From: Nisaea denitrificans DSM 18348
Lineage (GTDB): Bacteria; Pseudomonadota; Alphaproteobacteria; Thalassobaculales; Thalassobaculaceae
Assembly: GCF_000426505.1 (NCBI RefSeq)
Contig: NZ_AUFM01000018.1
Location: forward strand, 124,001 to 188,000
DNA length: 64,000 nucleotides
Reading direction: 5' to 3'
Part shown: piece after piece, positions 27,443 through 35,969 of the stretch
Numbering within the stretch: position 1 is the stretch's first letter
Layout of the letters: every line of letters starts with the position of its first letter
Position numbers and translations under genes: made by a program
Notes under the pieces: generated by a model
What the model saw: only the letters and a program-made list of their open reading frames with translations
The model's database searches: none
What the model was told of the DNA's origin: nothing

Positions 27443-28147
27443 TCACTCAACCAGCGTCAGATTGATCCGCCGGTTCTGCTTGCCCTTGTTCTCGATCTTG
27501 CCGATCTGGATGGTGCCGATCTCCGACGTGGAGCGGACATGCGTCCCGCCGCAGGGCTGGAAATCCACATCGTCACCGATCCGGATCATGCGCACCTTGC
27601 CGCTTCCCATCGGCGGCTTCACGGACATGGTCCGGACGAGATCCGGATTGGCTGTCAGCTCATCGTCAGTGATCCATGAGATGCTGATCCCGTGGTCGCC
27701 CGCGATGACCTGGTTCAGTTGCTCGGTCAGGGCCTCTTTTTCCGGACGCTCGCCCGGAATGTTGAAATCGAGCCGGCCCTTGCCCGCGCCGATCTGCCCG
27801 CCGGTCACGCCGCCATCGACGACGGAACAAAGCAGATGCAGAGCCGTATGAACCCGCATGTGCTTGTAGCGCCGGTCCCAGTCGAGGGTGACTTCGACGT
27901 CGTCGCCAACGGCCGGGGCCGCCGCGCCTTCTTCGAGTTTATGCAGAATACCGTCCTCGCCTTTCACCGCCTCGGTGATGGCGACCGTGCCTCCCGGGCC
28001 TGCCAGCGTGCCGCTGTCTCCGGGCTGGCCGCCGCCGGTCGGGTAGAAAACGGTGCGGTCCAGCACAACCCCGTCCGGGCCGGATGCCAGCACTTTCGCG
28101 GTGCAGGATTTCAGATATGAATCTTCCCGGAACAGCTCTTCAGTCAC
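27443..28147 (-). CDS. Alanyl-tRNA editing protein AlaX-type
   Basis: This 234-residue trans-editing protein hydrolyses Ser or Gly mischarged on tRNA-Ala. The zinc site is complete: HTALH in MRVHTALHLLC and CGGTHVRSTSE with the Cys and His. The N-terminal half (FYPTGGGQPGDSGTLAG) is the AlaRS-like beta-barrel, making it the longer AlaX-M/L form. Its first four bases overlap the dehydratase stop (ATGA), so the two are translationally coupled. Confidence 0.93.
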   Translation of the reverse strand: MTEELFREDSYLKSCTAKVLASGPDGVVLDRTVFYPTGGGQPGDSGTLAGPGGTVAITEAVKGEDGILHKLEEGAAAPAVGDDVEVTLDWDRRYKHMRVHTALHLLCSVVDGGVTGGQIGAGKGRLDFNIPGERPEKEALTEQLNQVIAGDHGISISWITDDELTANPDLVRTMSVKPPMGSGKVRMIRIGDDVDFQPCGGTHVRSTSEIGTIQIGKIENKGKQNRRINLTLVE

Positions 28148-29133
28148 GTCGCAGTCTCCTCATGTGTCTCCGCGCCCATCAGCACGTCGCGATAGAGCGC
28201 AAGGTCGACATTGGCACCGCTGAGGATGAGCGCAACCTTTTGACCCGCATTGGAGTCTTTCTCTTTCAGGCAAGCCGCCAGCGGTGTGGCCGCCGCGCCC
28301 TCGGCGACATTGTGGGTATCGGTGAAATAGTGCCGCATGGCCGCCTTGATCTCGTCTTCGGAGACCCGGACGATCCGCTCCGCCCCTTTCAGGATAACCT
28401 CGACCGCCTGCTCCACCGGCACCCGGCAGGCGACGCCGTCCGCCATCGTGTCCGCGCTGTTGGTCGAGACCGGCTTCTTCTGCTCGAAAGAGAGCGCATA
28501 GGCGGGCGCGTTTTCAGCCACCACGCCGATCACCTGCGTCTTCAGGCCGAGCGCATCCCGCGCGGCGATCACCCCGGAGATGCCGGAGCCAAGCCCGATC
28601 GGCACATAGACCCGGTCAAGGTCCGGGCAGGCCGTGAACAGCTCAAGCCCATAGGTCGCCACCCCGCGCACCAGATCCGGATGGTAGCTCGGCAGCAGAT
28701 GCAGCCCCTCGCCCTCGGCCAGGGAGACCGCATGCTCGAACGCCGCCTGGAAATCCTCGCCATGCTCGATCAGCTCGGCACCGAGCGCCCGCATGGCCGC
28801 ATTCTTTTCCACCGAATTTCCGCGCGGCACCACGACGACAGCGCGCAGCCCGGCCCGCGCCGCCGCGAAGGCGACGCTCTGGCCGTGATTGCCCCGGGTC
28901 GCGGTGATCACACCCGGACAGTCCGGCACCCGGCGTTTCAGGCCGTCCATATAAACCAGCCCGCCACGCATCTTGAAGGCACCGAGCGGCGTGTGGTTCT
29001 CGTGCTTGACGCGGATCTCTGTTCCGGCCCGCTGCGAAAGCAGCGGCCAGTGATGTTGCGGCGTCGGCGGCACAAGCTGATGTACCAGCCGGGCCGTCTC
29101 TTCAAGTTCGTCGCGTGTGAAAGAAAAAGCCAC
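28144..29133 (-). CDS. PLP-dependent threonine/serine dehydratase-like enzyme
   Basis: This 329-residue fold-type II PLP enzyme has the Schiff-base Lys in HTPLGAFKMRGG (about residue 53), the VITATRGNHGQSVAF motif that holds the substrate carboxylate, and the phosphate-binding GLGSGISG loop. It deaminates Thr or Ser to the 2-oxo acid, and no C-terminal ACT domain is present, so it should not be allosterically inhibited by isoleucine. It heads an operon with alaX and phzF, divergent from a MocR regulator with shared iterons between them. Confidence 0.92.
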   Translation of the reverse strand: MAFSFTRDELEETARLVHQLVPPTPQHHWPLLSQRAGTEIRVKHENHTPLGAFKMRGGLVYMDGLKRRVPDCPGVITATRGNHGQSVAFAAARAGLRAVVVVPRGNSVEKNAAMRALGAELIEHGEDFQAAFEHAVSLAEGEGLHLLPSYHPDLVRGVATYGLELFTACPDLDRVYVPIGLGSGISGVIAARDALGLKTQVIGVVAENAPAYALSFEQKKPVSTNSADTMADGVACRVPVEQAVEVILKGAERIVRVSEDEIKAAMRHYFTDTHNVAEGAAATPLAACLKEKDSNAGQKVALILSGANVDLALYRDVLMGAETHEETAT

Positions 29134-29249
29134 GATCCATCCTTCCCGGTTGCAGTCAATCAGCCCGCATCATGTCAAAGCAGGCGGCATCAATCCATGG
29201 CACCATCAAGCCCTGCGACCGGATTGTCTCTATTTCCCCAGCCATTAAT

Positions 29250-29303
29250 CGATACAATATTGCGATTGAACCGATCCAATACCTGCGTAATATCGGTTCA
29301 ATC
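29250..29303. promoter_or_regulatory. Three direct repeats at 22-bp spacing, candidate MocR operator
   Basis: CGATACAATA (29250-29259), CGATCCAATA (29272-29281) and CGGTTCAATC (29294-29303) start exactly 22 bp apart, on one helix face. In addition, GATTGAACCGAT (29264-29275) and ATCGGTTCAATC (29292-29303) form a perfect 12-bp inverted repeat. The site lies between the dehydratase and the MocR gene. Confidence 0.6.
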
Positions 29304-29338
29304 ATCGATCAATCGGAACATTGTCACAGAGACAAAGT

Positions 29339-30739
29339 ATGCACAGCCACCCGATGGACTGGGTCCCCGATCTGAGCGACCGGCCCGGACCGAAATATCT
29401 CTCGATCGCCCGCGCCATGGCGGAAGACATCGCCACCGGCGCCCTGCAACCGGGCACGCAACTGCCGACGCACCGCGAGCTGGCCTATCAGCTCGGTGTC
29501 ACTGTCGGCACGGTATCGCGTGCCTATGCCGAAGCTACCCGGCGCGGCCTGATCGACGGAGAAGTCGGCCGCGGCACCTTTGTCCGCCGCCGGATCGGCC
29601 GGGACATGGGCGAGATACCGGCAGGCGCTAACCGGGGCGGGATCGATTTCGGACTGAACTTTCCGCCGATGGGGAACACGGAACGGGACGCCTTCTCCGA
29701 CGCCCTGAAGGAAATCGCCGACAGCCGCGACCTGATGAACCTGATGGCCTATGCCCCGCATGGCGGCGCCCCGCGTCACCGGCAAGCGGCGGCGGACTGG
29801 ATGCGCGCCCTCGGTGTCGAGACCGATGCGGGCCGGGCCATTGTCACCACGGGTGGGCAGAACGGCATGCTCGCCGCCTTTGCAGCTCTGGTGCAGGCGG
29901 GGGATACAATCCTTGTCGAAAAGCTGACATATCCCGGCATTGTCCCCCTCGCGGAAATGCTCGGCTTGAAAGTGCAGCCGGTGGATATGGATGCCGAAGG
30001 CGTGCGCCCGGACTCGCTGGAAGAAGCCTGCCGCAGTTTCGCACCGCGCGCGCTCTATTGCATGCCGACCCTGCAAAACCCGACCAACGCCGTGATGGGC
30101 GAGCAGCGACGGCAGGACATTGCCGCCATCGCGGAACGCTACAATCTGATCCTGGTCGAGGACGATCTCTACCGCTTCCTGGTGGCGGACGCACCGCCGC
30201 CGCTGGCGAATTACCTGCCGGACCAGACGATCTTCATCACCTCCGCCGCCAAACAACTGGCGCCGGGTTTGCGCATCGGCGGGGTCAGCGCACCGCGCGC
30301 CATGGTGCCGAAGCTGGAACGGGCGATGCGGGCCTCAACCTGGATGGCCGCGCCGGCCATGGCGGAAGTCTTCGCGCTCTGGGTCGACCGGGGCATCGCC
30401 GGCATTCTCGCCCGGGAAAAAGCCGAGGAAATGCGGAGCCGCCAGACCGCCGCCGCCGAAATCCTGCAAGGCTTCGAGTTCACCGGGCACCCGACCAGCA
30501 TGCATCTCTGGCTGACCGTGCCGGAGCCCTGGACCGACCGCGATGCCGTGGCGGTGCTGGGAGAGCATGGCGTCATCGCCTCCTCCGGTCAGGTTTTCGC
30601 CACCGCTCCCGGCGCCGGCCGCAACCGTCTCCGCCTCTCTCTCGGCAACCCGAAAGACCTGAAGATCGTGCGCCACGGTCTCGGCGTTATTGCCGAAACC
30701 CTCGCCGGTGCTCCGCAACAGGCCGCCTCCATCGTCTGA
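29339..30739 (+). CDS. MocR-type transcriptional regulator (GntR winged helix fused to aminotransferase fold)
   Basis: The 466-residue protein has a GntR-type DNA-binding domain (about 12-80; QLPTHRELAYQLGVTVGTVSR and DGEVGRGTFV) fused to a fold-type I PLP domain. The PLP Lys lies in SAAKQLAPGLRIGG, and TPxQNP appears as MPTLQNPTN. MocR proteins regulate PLP, GABA or amino-acid genes in response to PLP adducts. Starts at 29321, 29339 and 29354 are all possible, and none has a clear ribosome site; 29339 is a compromise. It probably regulates itself and the divergent dehydratase operon. Confidence 0.92.
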   Translation: MHSHPMDWVPDLSDRPGPKYLSIARAMAEDIATGALQPGTQLPTHRELAYQLGVTVGTVSRAYAEATRRGLIDGEVGRGTFVRRRIGRDMGEIPAGANRGGIDFGLNFPPMGNTERDAFSDALKEIADSRDLMNLMAYAPHGGAPRHRQAAADWMRALGVETDAGRAIVTTGGQNGMLAAFAALVQAGDTILVEKLTYPGIVPLAEMLGLKVQPVDMDAEGVRPDSLEEACRSFAPRALYCMPTLQNPTNAVMGEQRRQDIAAIAERYNLILVEDDLYRFLVADAPPPLANYLPDQTIFITSAAKQLAPGLRIGGVSAPRAMVPKLERAMRASTWMAAPAMAEVFALWVDRGIAGILAREKAEEMRSRQTAAAEILQGFEFTGHPTSMHLWLTVPEPWTDRDAVAVLGEHGVIASSGQVFATAPGAGRNRLRLSLGNPKDLKIVRHGLGVIAETLAGAPQQAASIV

Positions 30740-30790
30740 CCCACTTCCTGCCTATTGCCTTTCCATTTGCATGCTGAAGGACCACCCGAA

Positions 30791-31375
30791 ATGAAAGTCG
30801 AACCCGTCACCCTGACCGGTAAACATGTCCGCCTGGAGCCGATGAGCGAAGCCGCCATCCCGGCCCTGCAGAAGGCTGCGGAAGATCCGGCGATCTGGAA
30901 ATGGACCTGGCCCGGAACGGACCCGGATGCGGTCGCGGCCTATGTGCGTCTGGCACTGGAGAACCAGGAAAAGGGCATCGACCTGCCCTTCGTCACCGTC
31001 GACGTCGCCAGCGGCGAGGTTGCAGGCTCAACCCGCTATATGACCATCGACACCAAGAACACACGTGTGGAAATCGGCAGCACCTGGCTGAACCCGCGCT
31101 ATCAGCGCTCGCCTCTCAATACCGAAGCAAAATACCTGATGCTGACCCATGCGTTCGAGACGCTCGGCTGCATCCGGGTCGAGTTCAAGACCCACCACAG
31201 GAACGAGCAGTCCCAGAACGCCCTGAAGCGCATCGGCGCGATCTATGAAGGCACCCTGCGCCAGCACATGATCCACACCGACGGCACGCTCAGGGATTCG
31301 GTCTATTTCTCCATCCTCGACAAGGAATGGCCCGAGGTGAAGAAGATGCTGGAAGCGAAGCTGGCCGCGAGATAG
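30791..31375 (+). CDS. GNAT acetyltransferase, RimJ/RimL-like
   Basis: This 194-residue N-acetyltransferase starts VEPVTLTGKHVRLEPMSEAAI, as RimJ/L-type proteins do. The acetyl-CoA region contains EIGSTWLNPRYQRSPLNTEAKY and RVEFKTHHRNEQSQNALKRIGA, which correspond to the beta-4 strand and the C-terminal AsnxxS-type helix. The target (protein N-terminus or small molecule) is unknown. It lies 51 bp after the MocR gene and may be read from the same transcript. A long hairpin separates it from the convergent peptidase gene. Confidence 0.87.
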   Translation: MKVEPVTLTGKHVRLEPMSEAAIPALQKAAEDPAIWKWTWPGTDPDAVAAYVRLALENQEKGIDLPFVTVDVASGEVAGSTRYMTIDTKNTRVEIGSTWLNPRYQRSPLNTEAKYLMLTHAFETLGCIRVEFKTHHRNEQSQNALKRIGAIYEGTLRQHMIHTDGTLRDSVYFSILDKEWPEVKKMLEAKLAAR

Positions 31376-31382
31376 CACCCTA

Positions 31383-31419
31383 CCGGGTCGGACAAGCTCT
31401 CAGAAGCTATCCGGCCCGG
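31383..31419. terminator. Bidirectional hairpin between GNAT and M20 genes
   Basis: CCGGGTCGGA (31383-31392) pairs with TCCGGCCCGG (31410-31419) with one G-T wobble, enclosing an AGCT/AGCT inner stem. It lies exactly between the convergent stops. There is no long T-tract. Confidence 0.5.
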
Positions 31420-31433
31420 ATCCTTTCAGTAAA

Positions 31434-32645
31434 TTAACCTTCCACGAACCCAGCCGTCGCCACCAGCGCGAGCAGGCCTGCATTCAAGCCCCGCAGGCTC
31501 AGCTTCGGCTCGACATCGATCCACTCGTCCACCGTATGGGCCCGGCCACCGGCGCCGCCGTGGGAGAATTTTACGGCCGGGACGCCGTGCGCCATCGGGA
31601 TATTGGCGTCTGTCGAAGAGGCGGAGAAGGCAGGCTCGAATCCGTAGGCTTTTATCGCGGCGACGCTGGCTTCGACGATGGTGGTGTTGTGCGCCGTGGT
31701 GCCTGCCGGGCGGTTGCCGATCTGGGTGAGCTCGACGCTGATTTCGCCGTTCGTGGTATCGCCGCGCGCATTCTCGCCTGCGACTGCCGCATCGATCAGC
31801 GCTTTCACCTCTCCATCCACCCGGTTCAGCACCTCGGCGGATTCAGACCGCAGGTCGATCTCGGTCCAGACATCTTCCGGAATCGCGTTCACCGACGTGC
31901 CGCCCTGAAACGTGCTGGCGCAATAGGATGATCGGGGATCGCCCGGCACCTCGATCTTCGACATGCCGACCAGGAAAGTGCCAAGCGCATAGGCCGGGTT
32001 CACCGTGCCGAACGCGCCGAGGCTGTGCCCGCCCGGGCCCTTGAACGCGACCTTGTAGCGGTAGGAGCCGACACCTGCGGTGACCAGATCCTGAGTCTCA
32101 ATACCGTCGAAGGTGAAGAAGGAGGCGATGCGTTCGCGATAGGCATTCTCGGTGAAGAGATAGCGCACGCCGCGCAGGTCGCCCTTGCCCTCTTCGCCGA
32201 CATCGCCGACGAACAAAATGTCCTGCTCGGTCTCGATCCCGCCCGCATCGAGCGCCCGGATGAAGGCCAGCAACGTCGCCAGCCCCCGCGTGTCGTCACC
32301 GACGCCGGGGGCGAACAGCTTGGTGCCCTCGCGACGGACTTTCACGTCCGTGCCTTCGGGAAACACCGTGTCGAGATGCGCCGCCGCCACGACAATGGGG
32401 CCATTGCCGCGCCCGCGCCGGAGGCCGGTGACATTGCCGATGCCGTCCCGCTGCACGTCTTCCAGCCCGAGCGCCCGGAACATCTCCTCATACGCCGCCG
32501 CCCGCTTTTCTTCCTTAAAAGGCGGGGACGGGATCTCGGTCAGGGTGACGATCTCGCCGACGAACCTGTCGTGCCCCGCACGCAGATCGTCGGTGGCTTT
32601 CTGGAACTGCGCGGAGGCGCGGATGGTCGCGGTATCGTTGGTCAT
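31434..32645 (-). CDS. M20-family metallopeptidase
   Basis: This 403-residue di-zinc peptidase/deacylase has AAHLDTVFPEGTD with a metal His and catalytic Asp, GVGDDTRGLATLLAF with the bridging Asp, and GDVGEEGKGDLRG with the catalytic Glu-Glu. The dimerisation lid contains GGHSLGAFGTVNPA, and ANIPMAHGVPAVKFSHGG holds the late metal His region. It resembles peptidase T/carboxypeptidase-like M20 proteins. ATG 32645 lacks a clear Shine-Dalgarno and overlaps by ATGA the stop of a possible small upstream ORF, so coupling is possible. Confidence 0.92.
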   Translation of the reverse strand: MTNDTATIRASAQFQKATDDLRAGHDRFVGEIVTLTEIPSPPFKEEKRAAAYEEMFRALGLEDVQRDGIGNVTGLRRGRGNGPIVVAAAHLDTVFPEGTDVKVRREGTKLFAPGVGDDTRGLATLLAFIRALDAGGIETEQDILFVGDVGEEGKGDLRGVRYLFTENAYRERIASFFTFDGIETQDLVTAGVGSYRYKVAFKGPGGHSLGAFGTVNPAYALGTFLVGMSKIEVPGDPRSSYCASTFQGGTSVNAIPEDVWTEIDLRSESAEVLNRVDGEVKALIDAAVAGENARGDTTNGEISVELTQIGNRPAGTTAHNTTIVEASVAAIKAYGFEPAFSASSTDANIPMAHGVPAVKFSHGGAGGRAHTVDEWIDVEPKLSLRGLNAGLLALVATAGFVEG

Positions 32646-32827
32646 GTTTTTTGCTCGCGGGGGCGTTCGGGAAGGGGCAACGGGATCATAGAGTACAGGA
32701 AACAGACCGGGCTCAGCATCCACTGGATCGGCATCACCGGAATGCCGATCAGGAAGCAGCCGATAACGGTCGATTCGAGCGACGATGGCTGGCAACTACA
32801 TCGCTTTATCCTCTTGGTTCTGCACAA
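32642..32827 (-). CDS. Possible small hydrophobic protein upstream of the M20 peptidase
   Basis: This open frame of up to 61 codons has its stop TGA overlapping the next ATG as ATGA, a usual operon join. The middle is hydrophobic (VIGCFLIGIPVMPIQW and SPVCFLYSMIPLPL), consistent with one or two short membrane helices, with a charged tail. The true start is unclear. It may be a remnant of a larger membrane protein or a chance frame; nothing else in the gap looks coding. Confidence 0.3.
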   Translation of the reverse strand: MCRTKRIKRCSCQPSSLESTVIGCFLIGIPVMPIQWMLSPVCFLYSMIPLPLPERPREQKT

Positions 32828-32920
32828 AACACAGTTCCGTGCTTTGCATTTTTTATGATGCCCTTACAATCGCTAAAGGTTTAGACTCAAAAAGTATTTG
32901 CACACAAACAGGGTGCCGCA

Positions 32921-33988
32921 GTGCCTTCAATCAGGAGCCGTCCGACGCACGCGTTTTTGAAATTGCTGTTTCTTGGCCTCTGCTTCTGGCTGCTTCCGCA
33001 GAGCGCGGTTGCCAGCGAAACGCCTAAACGGATTGTGATCCTCCAGACTCTCTCCTCTACCTTTCTGGAAAAGTCGACCGTACGGTTCCGCGCGGAAATG
33101 ACCCGCCTGGGTTTCAAGGACGGAACAGATGTTTCCTATACCGTCCTGAATGCCAAAGGCGATTACGGCCGGGCCAAATCCCTGCTGACATCCGCAATCG
33201 ATGAGAACACCCCGGATCTGGTTGTGACAGTTGCCACCCTCGCGACCCGCGCCGGACGGGACCTGCTGTCGGGTACGAAGATCCCGCAGATGTTCCTGAT
33301 CGTCACGGACCCGGTTGGTGAAGGGTTCGTCAGTGAAATGGGGAAAACCAGCGGATCGAACATCACGGGTCAGAGTCATGTCGTCCCGGTGGAATCCCAG
33401 CTCGCCCTGGTCTCCCAGATATTGCAGACGGCCAGGCGTGACACACCGTTCCGCATCGGCATCCTGCGCTCCACATATCCGTCGGCGGTCAGCGAATCCG
33501 CCCAGTTGCGCGCTGCCGCGCACCAGTTCCCGGTCGTGAGCCTGACCGATCTCGGCTTCCCCTATTTGCCTGGAGACAGCGGACGCCCAGAGATGAGCAA
33601 ATCGGCAGTGGAACTGATAACTACGCACAAAGACAGCCTGGACGGCATCTGGCTGGTGGCCGGGCCGAACCAGACCAACCTCGATTTCGTGAACACAGTC
33701 CTGGCCACGGGCATGCCTATCGTGAATAGCGGCAATATCAGGAATGCCCGTCTCGGGGCCATGCTCGCCCTGCAGTCCACGGTGGAACTCAACGGCAGGG
33801 CCGCTGCAGAAGCGGCAAGCGCTATCCTGTCCGGAACCAACCCCGCGGACATTCCGGTAACCCGGCCGAGCAAGTTTATTGCCGGCGTGAATGTTCTGAC
33901 CGCCGCCAGACTTGGTGCCGTCATTCCCTCCGGCATTCTGGAACTGGCGCAGGAAAACGTCTTTTATCGACAAGGTCGCGGAAATTGA
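32921..33988 (+). CDS. Periplasmic binding protein, ABC_sub_bind (TrpX-like) family
   Basis: The 355-residue exported protein has a signal peptide (about 10-32, ending SAVA before SETPKRI). Two Rossmann-like lobes contain NAKGDYGRAKSLLTSAI, TLATRAGRDLLSGTKIPQMF, TDPVGEGFVSEM and NITGQSHVVPV, which is the PF04392 pattern. Such proteins normally serve ABC importers, but here no permease or ATPase follows. Its stop overlaps the TTG start of a hybrid histidine kinase, so it is probably the ligand sensor for that kinase. Confidence 0.88.
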   Translation: MPSIRSRPTHAFLKLLFLGLCFWLLPQSAVASETPKRIVILQTLSSTFLEKSTVRFRAEMTRLGFKDGTDVSYTVLNAKGDYGRAKSLLTSAIDENTPDLVVTVATLATRAGRDLLSGTKIPQMFLIVTDPVGEGFVSEMGKTSGSNITGQSHVVPVESQLALVSQILQTARRDTPFRIGILRSTYPSAVSESAQLRAAAHQFPVVSLTDLGFPYLPGDSGRPEMSKSAVELITTHKDSLDGIWLVAGPNQTNLDFVNTVLATGMPIVNSGNIRNARLGAMLALQSTVELNGRAAAEAASAILSGTNPADIPVTRPSKFIAGVNVLTAARLGAVIPSGILELAQENVFYRQGRGN

Positions 33989-35904
33989 GCCTCTACACGA
34001 AATTCATCGCCGCGATCATTCCCATCGTTCTGCTGGGAACAGGCGCTCTCGGCTACTGGTCCTTCACACATTCCAGGGATGTGCTCTACAGGACCGAGCA
34101 ACAGTCGATGAACCTGCGGCTTGAGAGTGCGATCGACCAGTTTGTCGACCGCCGCTACCGGCTTCTGGAGACCACCGGGCTGAACTCGCTGACCTCCTAC
34201 GTCGATCAGTACAAATCCGAGGCGCTGACCGATTTCAGGACTCTCAGTCAGAAAACCGGCCGGCGCGTTCTGATTTTCAACCGGGACGGCTCCGCCTTGT
34301 TCTGCGGCGGCTGCGAGGACGATCTCTTTCCCGACGGTTGGGGAGAGCTTGTATCTGACGTCACCGACAAGCTCTTCGGAACCCATTACGCCGCCCCCGG
34401 CGACCACGCGGTCTTCAGCGCAGCCGGGTTCGCAAAACCGGAATGGAACTGGGTCGTCCTCCTGACGATCCCGGAGTCCGTAGTCTCGAAGGATGTCGAG
34501 GATATCCGGCTGGCGACGATCATTGTCTCTCTCGCGTCCATACTCGCCGTCGCCGGAATGATCGCCTGGGTATCGCGCAGCCTCCTCGTCACGCCAATCC
34601 TGAAGCTCAAGCTTGCTGCGGATTCCATTGCCCGGCAAGAGCCGATATCCCGGATCGATATCAACTCGAACGACGAACTCGGCCGCCTCGCCCGGGATAT
34701 GGAGATGATGTCCCAGGCGACCCACGATTATGTCGAGCGGGCAAACGCCGCGAACAAGGCAAAGTCCGGGTTCCTGGCGACAATGAGCCACGAGATCCGA
34801 ACACCGTTGAACGGTGTGCTGGGCATTGCCCAGCTTCTGGAAGACACGGATCTCAATCCGGACCAGCAACGGAAAGTCTCCAACATCGTTGCCTCGGGCA
34901 AGACCCTGCTTGCAATCATCAATGACGTGCTGGACATGAGCCGGATCGAATCCGGCGCCATGGAGCTGGAAGACACGGTCTTCGACCTGAAAGAGCTGCT
35001 GTCCTCGATCATGACCCCGTTCCAGACCGCAGCCGGGCAAAAAGGCCTGACCATAAGAGGCGAGTACGCGTTGTCGGAGCCCGCCCAGATGCGCGGCGAT
35101 CCTGTCCGGCTGCGGCAGATACTCTGGAACCTGCTCAGCAATGCCGTGAAGTTCACGGATTCAGGCAGTGTCGTACTCACGGTCAAGGAAGTCAGCGCGG
35201 ACGCTGCCCCGACCTCCGTGCCCTCACCAGAGACAACACGCGGAATCCGCTTTGCCGTAACCGATACCGGCACAGGGATCGCGCCGGACCGCCAGGCATC
35301 CATTTTCGAGGCCTTCACCCAGGAAGACAGCTCGATCACCCGGAAGTTCGGAGGTACCGGCCTCGGCCTCTCCATCGTCAGTCAGATCGTCGAGCTCATG
35401 GGCGGCCAGATAGGGATCGAAAGCGAACTCGGGAAAGGGACGACGATAGATGTCTTTATCCCCTTCGGCACCGTCACCGAGGAGGATCTGGCACTTACGA
35501 AGTCGGCAAGCCTGGCAGCTTCCGGCGAAAGGCGAACGCTCCCTGTTTATAAGGTCCTGGTCGCGGAGGACAACGCAATCAACGCCATGGTGGTAACCGC
35601 CGTCCTCGAAAAACTCGGTCAGTCCGTCAAGCATGTCGAGAACGGCCGCGAAGCCGTTGACGAAGTCATGCGGGGCGAAACCGACTTCGTCTTCATGGAT
35701 GTCCACATGCCGGAGATGGACGGGATCGAAGCGACGAGAGAAATCAGAGCCGCCGCATCCCACAATGATGTCCCCATCATCGGCCTCACGGCCGAGGCTT
35801 TCGTTGAGCGCCACTCGGAATTCAGGAACGCGGGCATGAACGATGTGCTGACCAAGCCGTTCACGGAAGACCAGCTGTTCAAGGTACTGTCCCGGTATGG
35901 GTGA
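33985..35904 (+). CDS. Hybrid sensor histidine kinase with receiver domain
   Basis: The 639-residue membrane kinase begins at a TTG overlapping the upstream stop (TTGA). Its layout is TM1 (about 5-26), a periplasmic sensor of roughly 140 residues, TM2 (about 175-197), a HAMP-like linker, and HisKA with the phospho-acceptor His269 in SHEIRTPLNG. The HATPase_c domain shows NLLSNAVKF, DTGTGIAP and GGTGLGLSI. The C-terminal receiver has VLVAEDNAIN, the phospho-acceptor Asp572 in FMDVHMPEMDG, and LTKPF. It should read the binding protein encoded just upstream. No separate output regulator is adjacent. Confidence 0.94.
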   Translation: MSLYTKFIAAIIPIVLLGTGALGYWSFTHSRDVLYRTEQQSMNLRLESAIDQFVDRRYRLLETTGLNSLTSYVDQYKSEALTDFRTLSQKTGRRVLIFNRDGSALFCGGCEDDLFPDGWGELVSDVTDKLFGTHYAAPGDHAVFSAAGFAKPEWNWVVLLTIPESVVSKDVEDIRLATIIVSLASILAVAGMIAWVSRSLLVTPILKLKLAADSIARQEPISRIDINSNDELGRLARDMEMMSQATHDYVERANAANKAKSGFLATMSHEIRTPLNGVLGIAQLLEDTDLNPDQQRKVSNIVASGKTLLAIINDVLDMSRIESGAMELEDTVFDLKELLSSIMTPFQTAAGQKGLTIRGEYALSEPAQMRGDPVRLRQILWNLLSNAVKFTDSGSVVLTVKEVSADAAPTSVPSPETTRGIRFAVTDTGTGIAPDRQASIFEAFTQEDSSITRKFGGTGLGLSIVSQIVELMGGQIGIESELGKGTTIDVFIPFGTVTEEDLALTKSASLAASGERRTLPVYKVLVAEDNAINAMVVTAVLEKLGQSVKHVENGREAVDEVMRGETDFVFMDVHMPEMDGIEATREIRAAASHNDVPIIGLTAEAFVERHSEFRNAGMNDVLTKPFTEDQLFKVLSRYG

Positions 35905-35969
35905 TGCTGCCTGGCCAGACTGTTAACGCCTGACCAGTAAGCAACTCAAACTGTCAGTCAGGCATCACC
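35900..35969. terminator. Imperfect hairpin spanning the convergent gene ends
   Basis: GGTGATGC (35900-35907) pairs with GCATCACC (35962-35969) and GCCTGAC (35928-35934) with GTCAGGC (35957-35963). The structure covers both convergent stop codons and lacks T-tracts. It may serve both directions. Confidence 0.35.

Noticed and set aside
29250-29303. CRISPR-like spacing of repeats
   Set aside because: There are only three 10-bp units with 12-bp spacers and no cas genes; this is an operator-type array.
28084-29631. 515-codon plus-strand frame over the dehydratase and the MocR start
   Set aside because: It is antisense to PLP-enzyme motifs and runs through the operator region; no family features.
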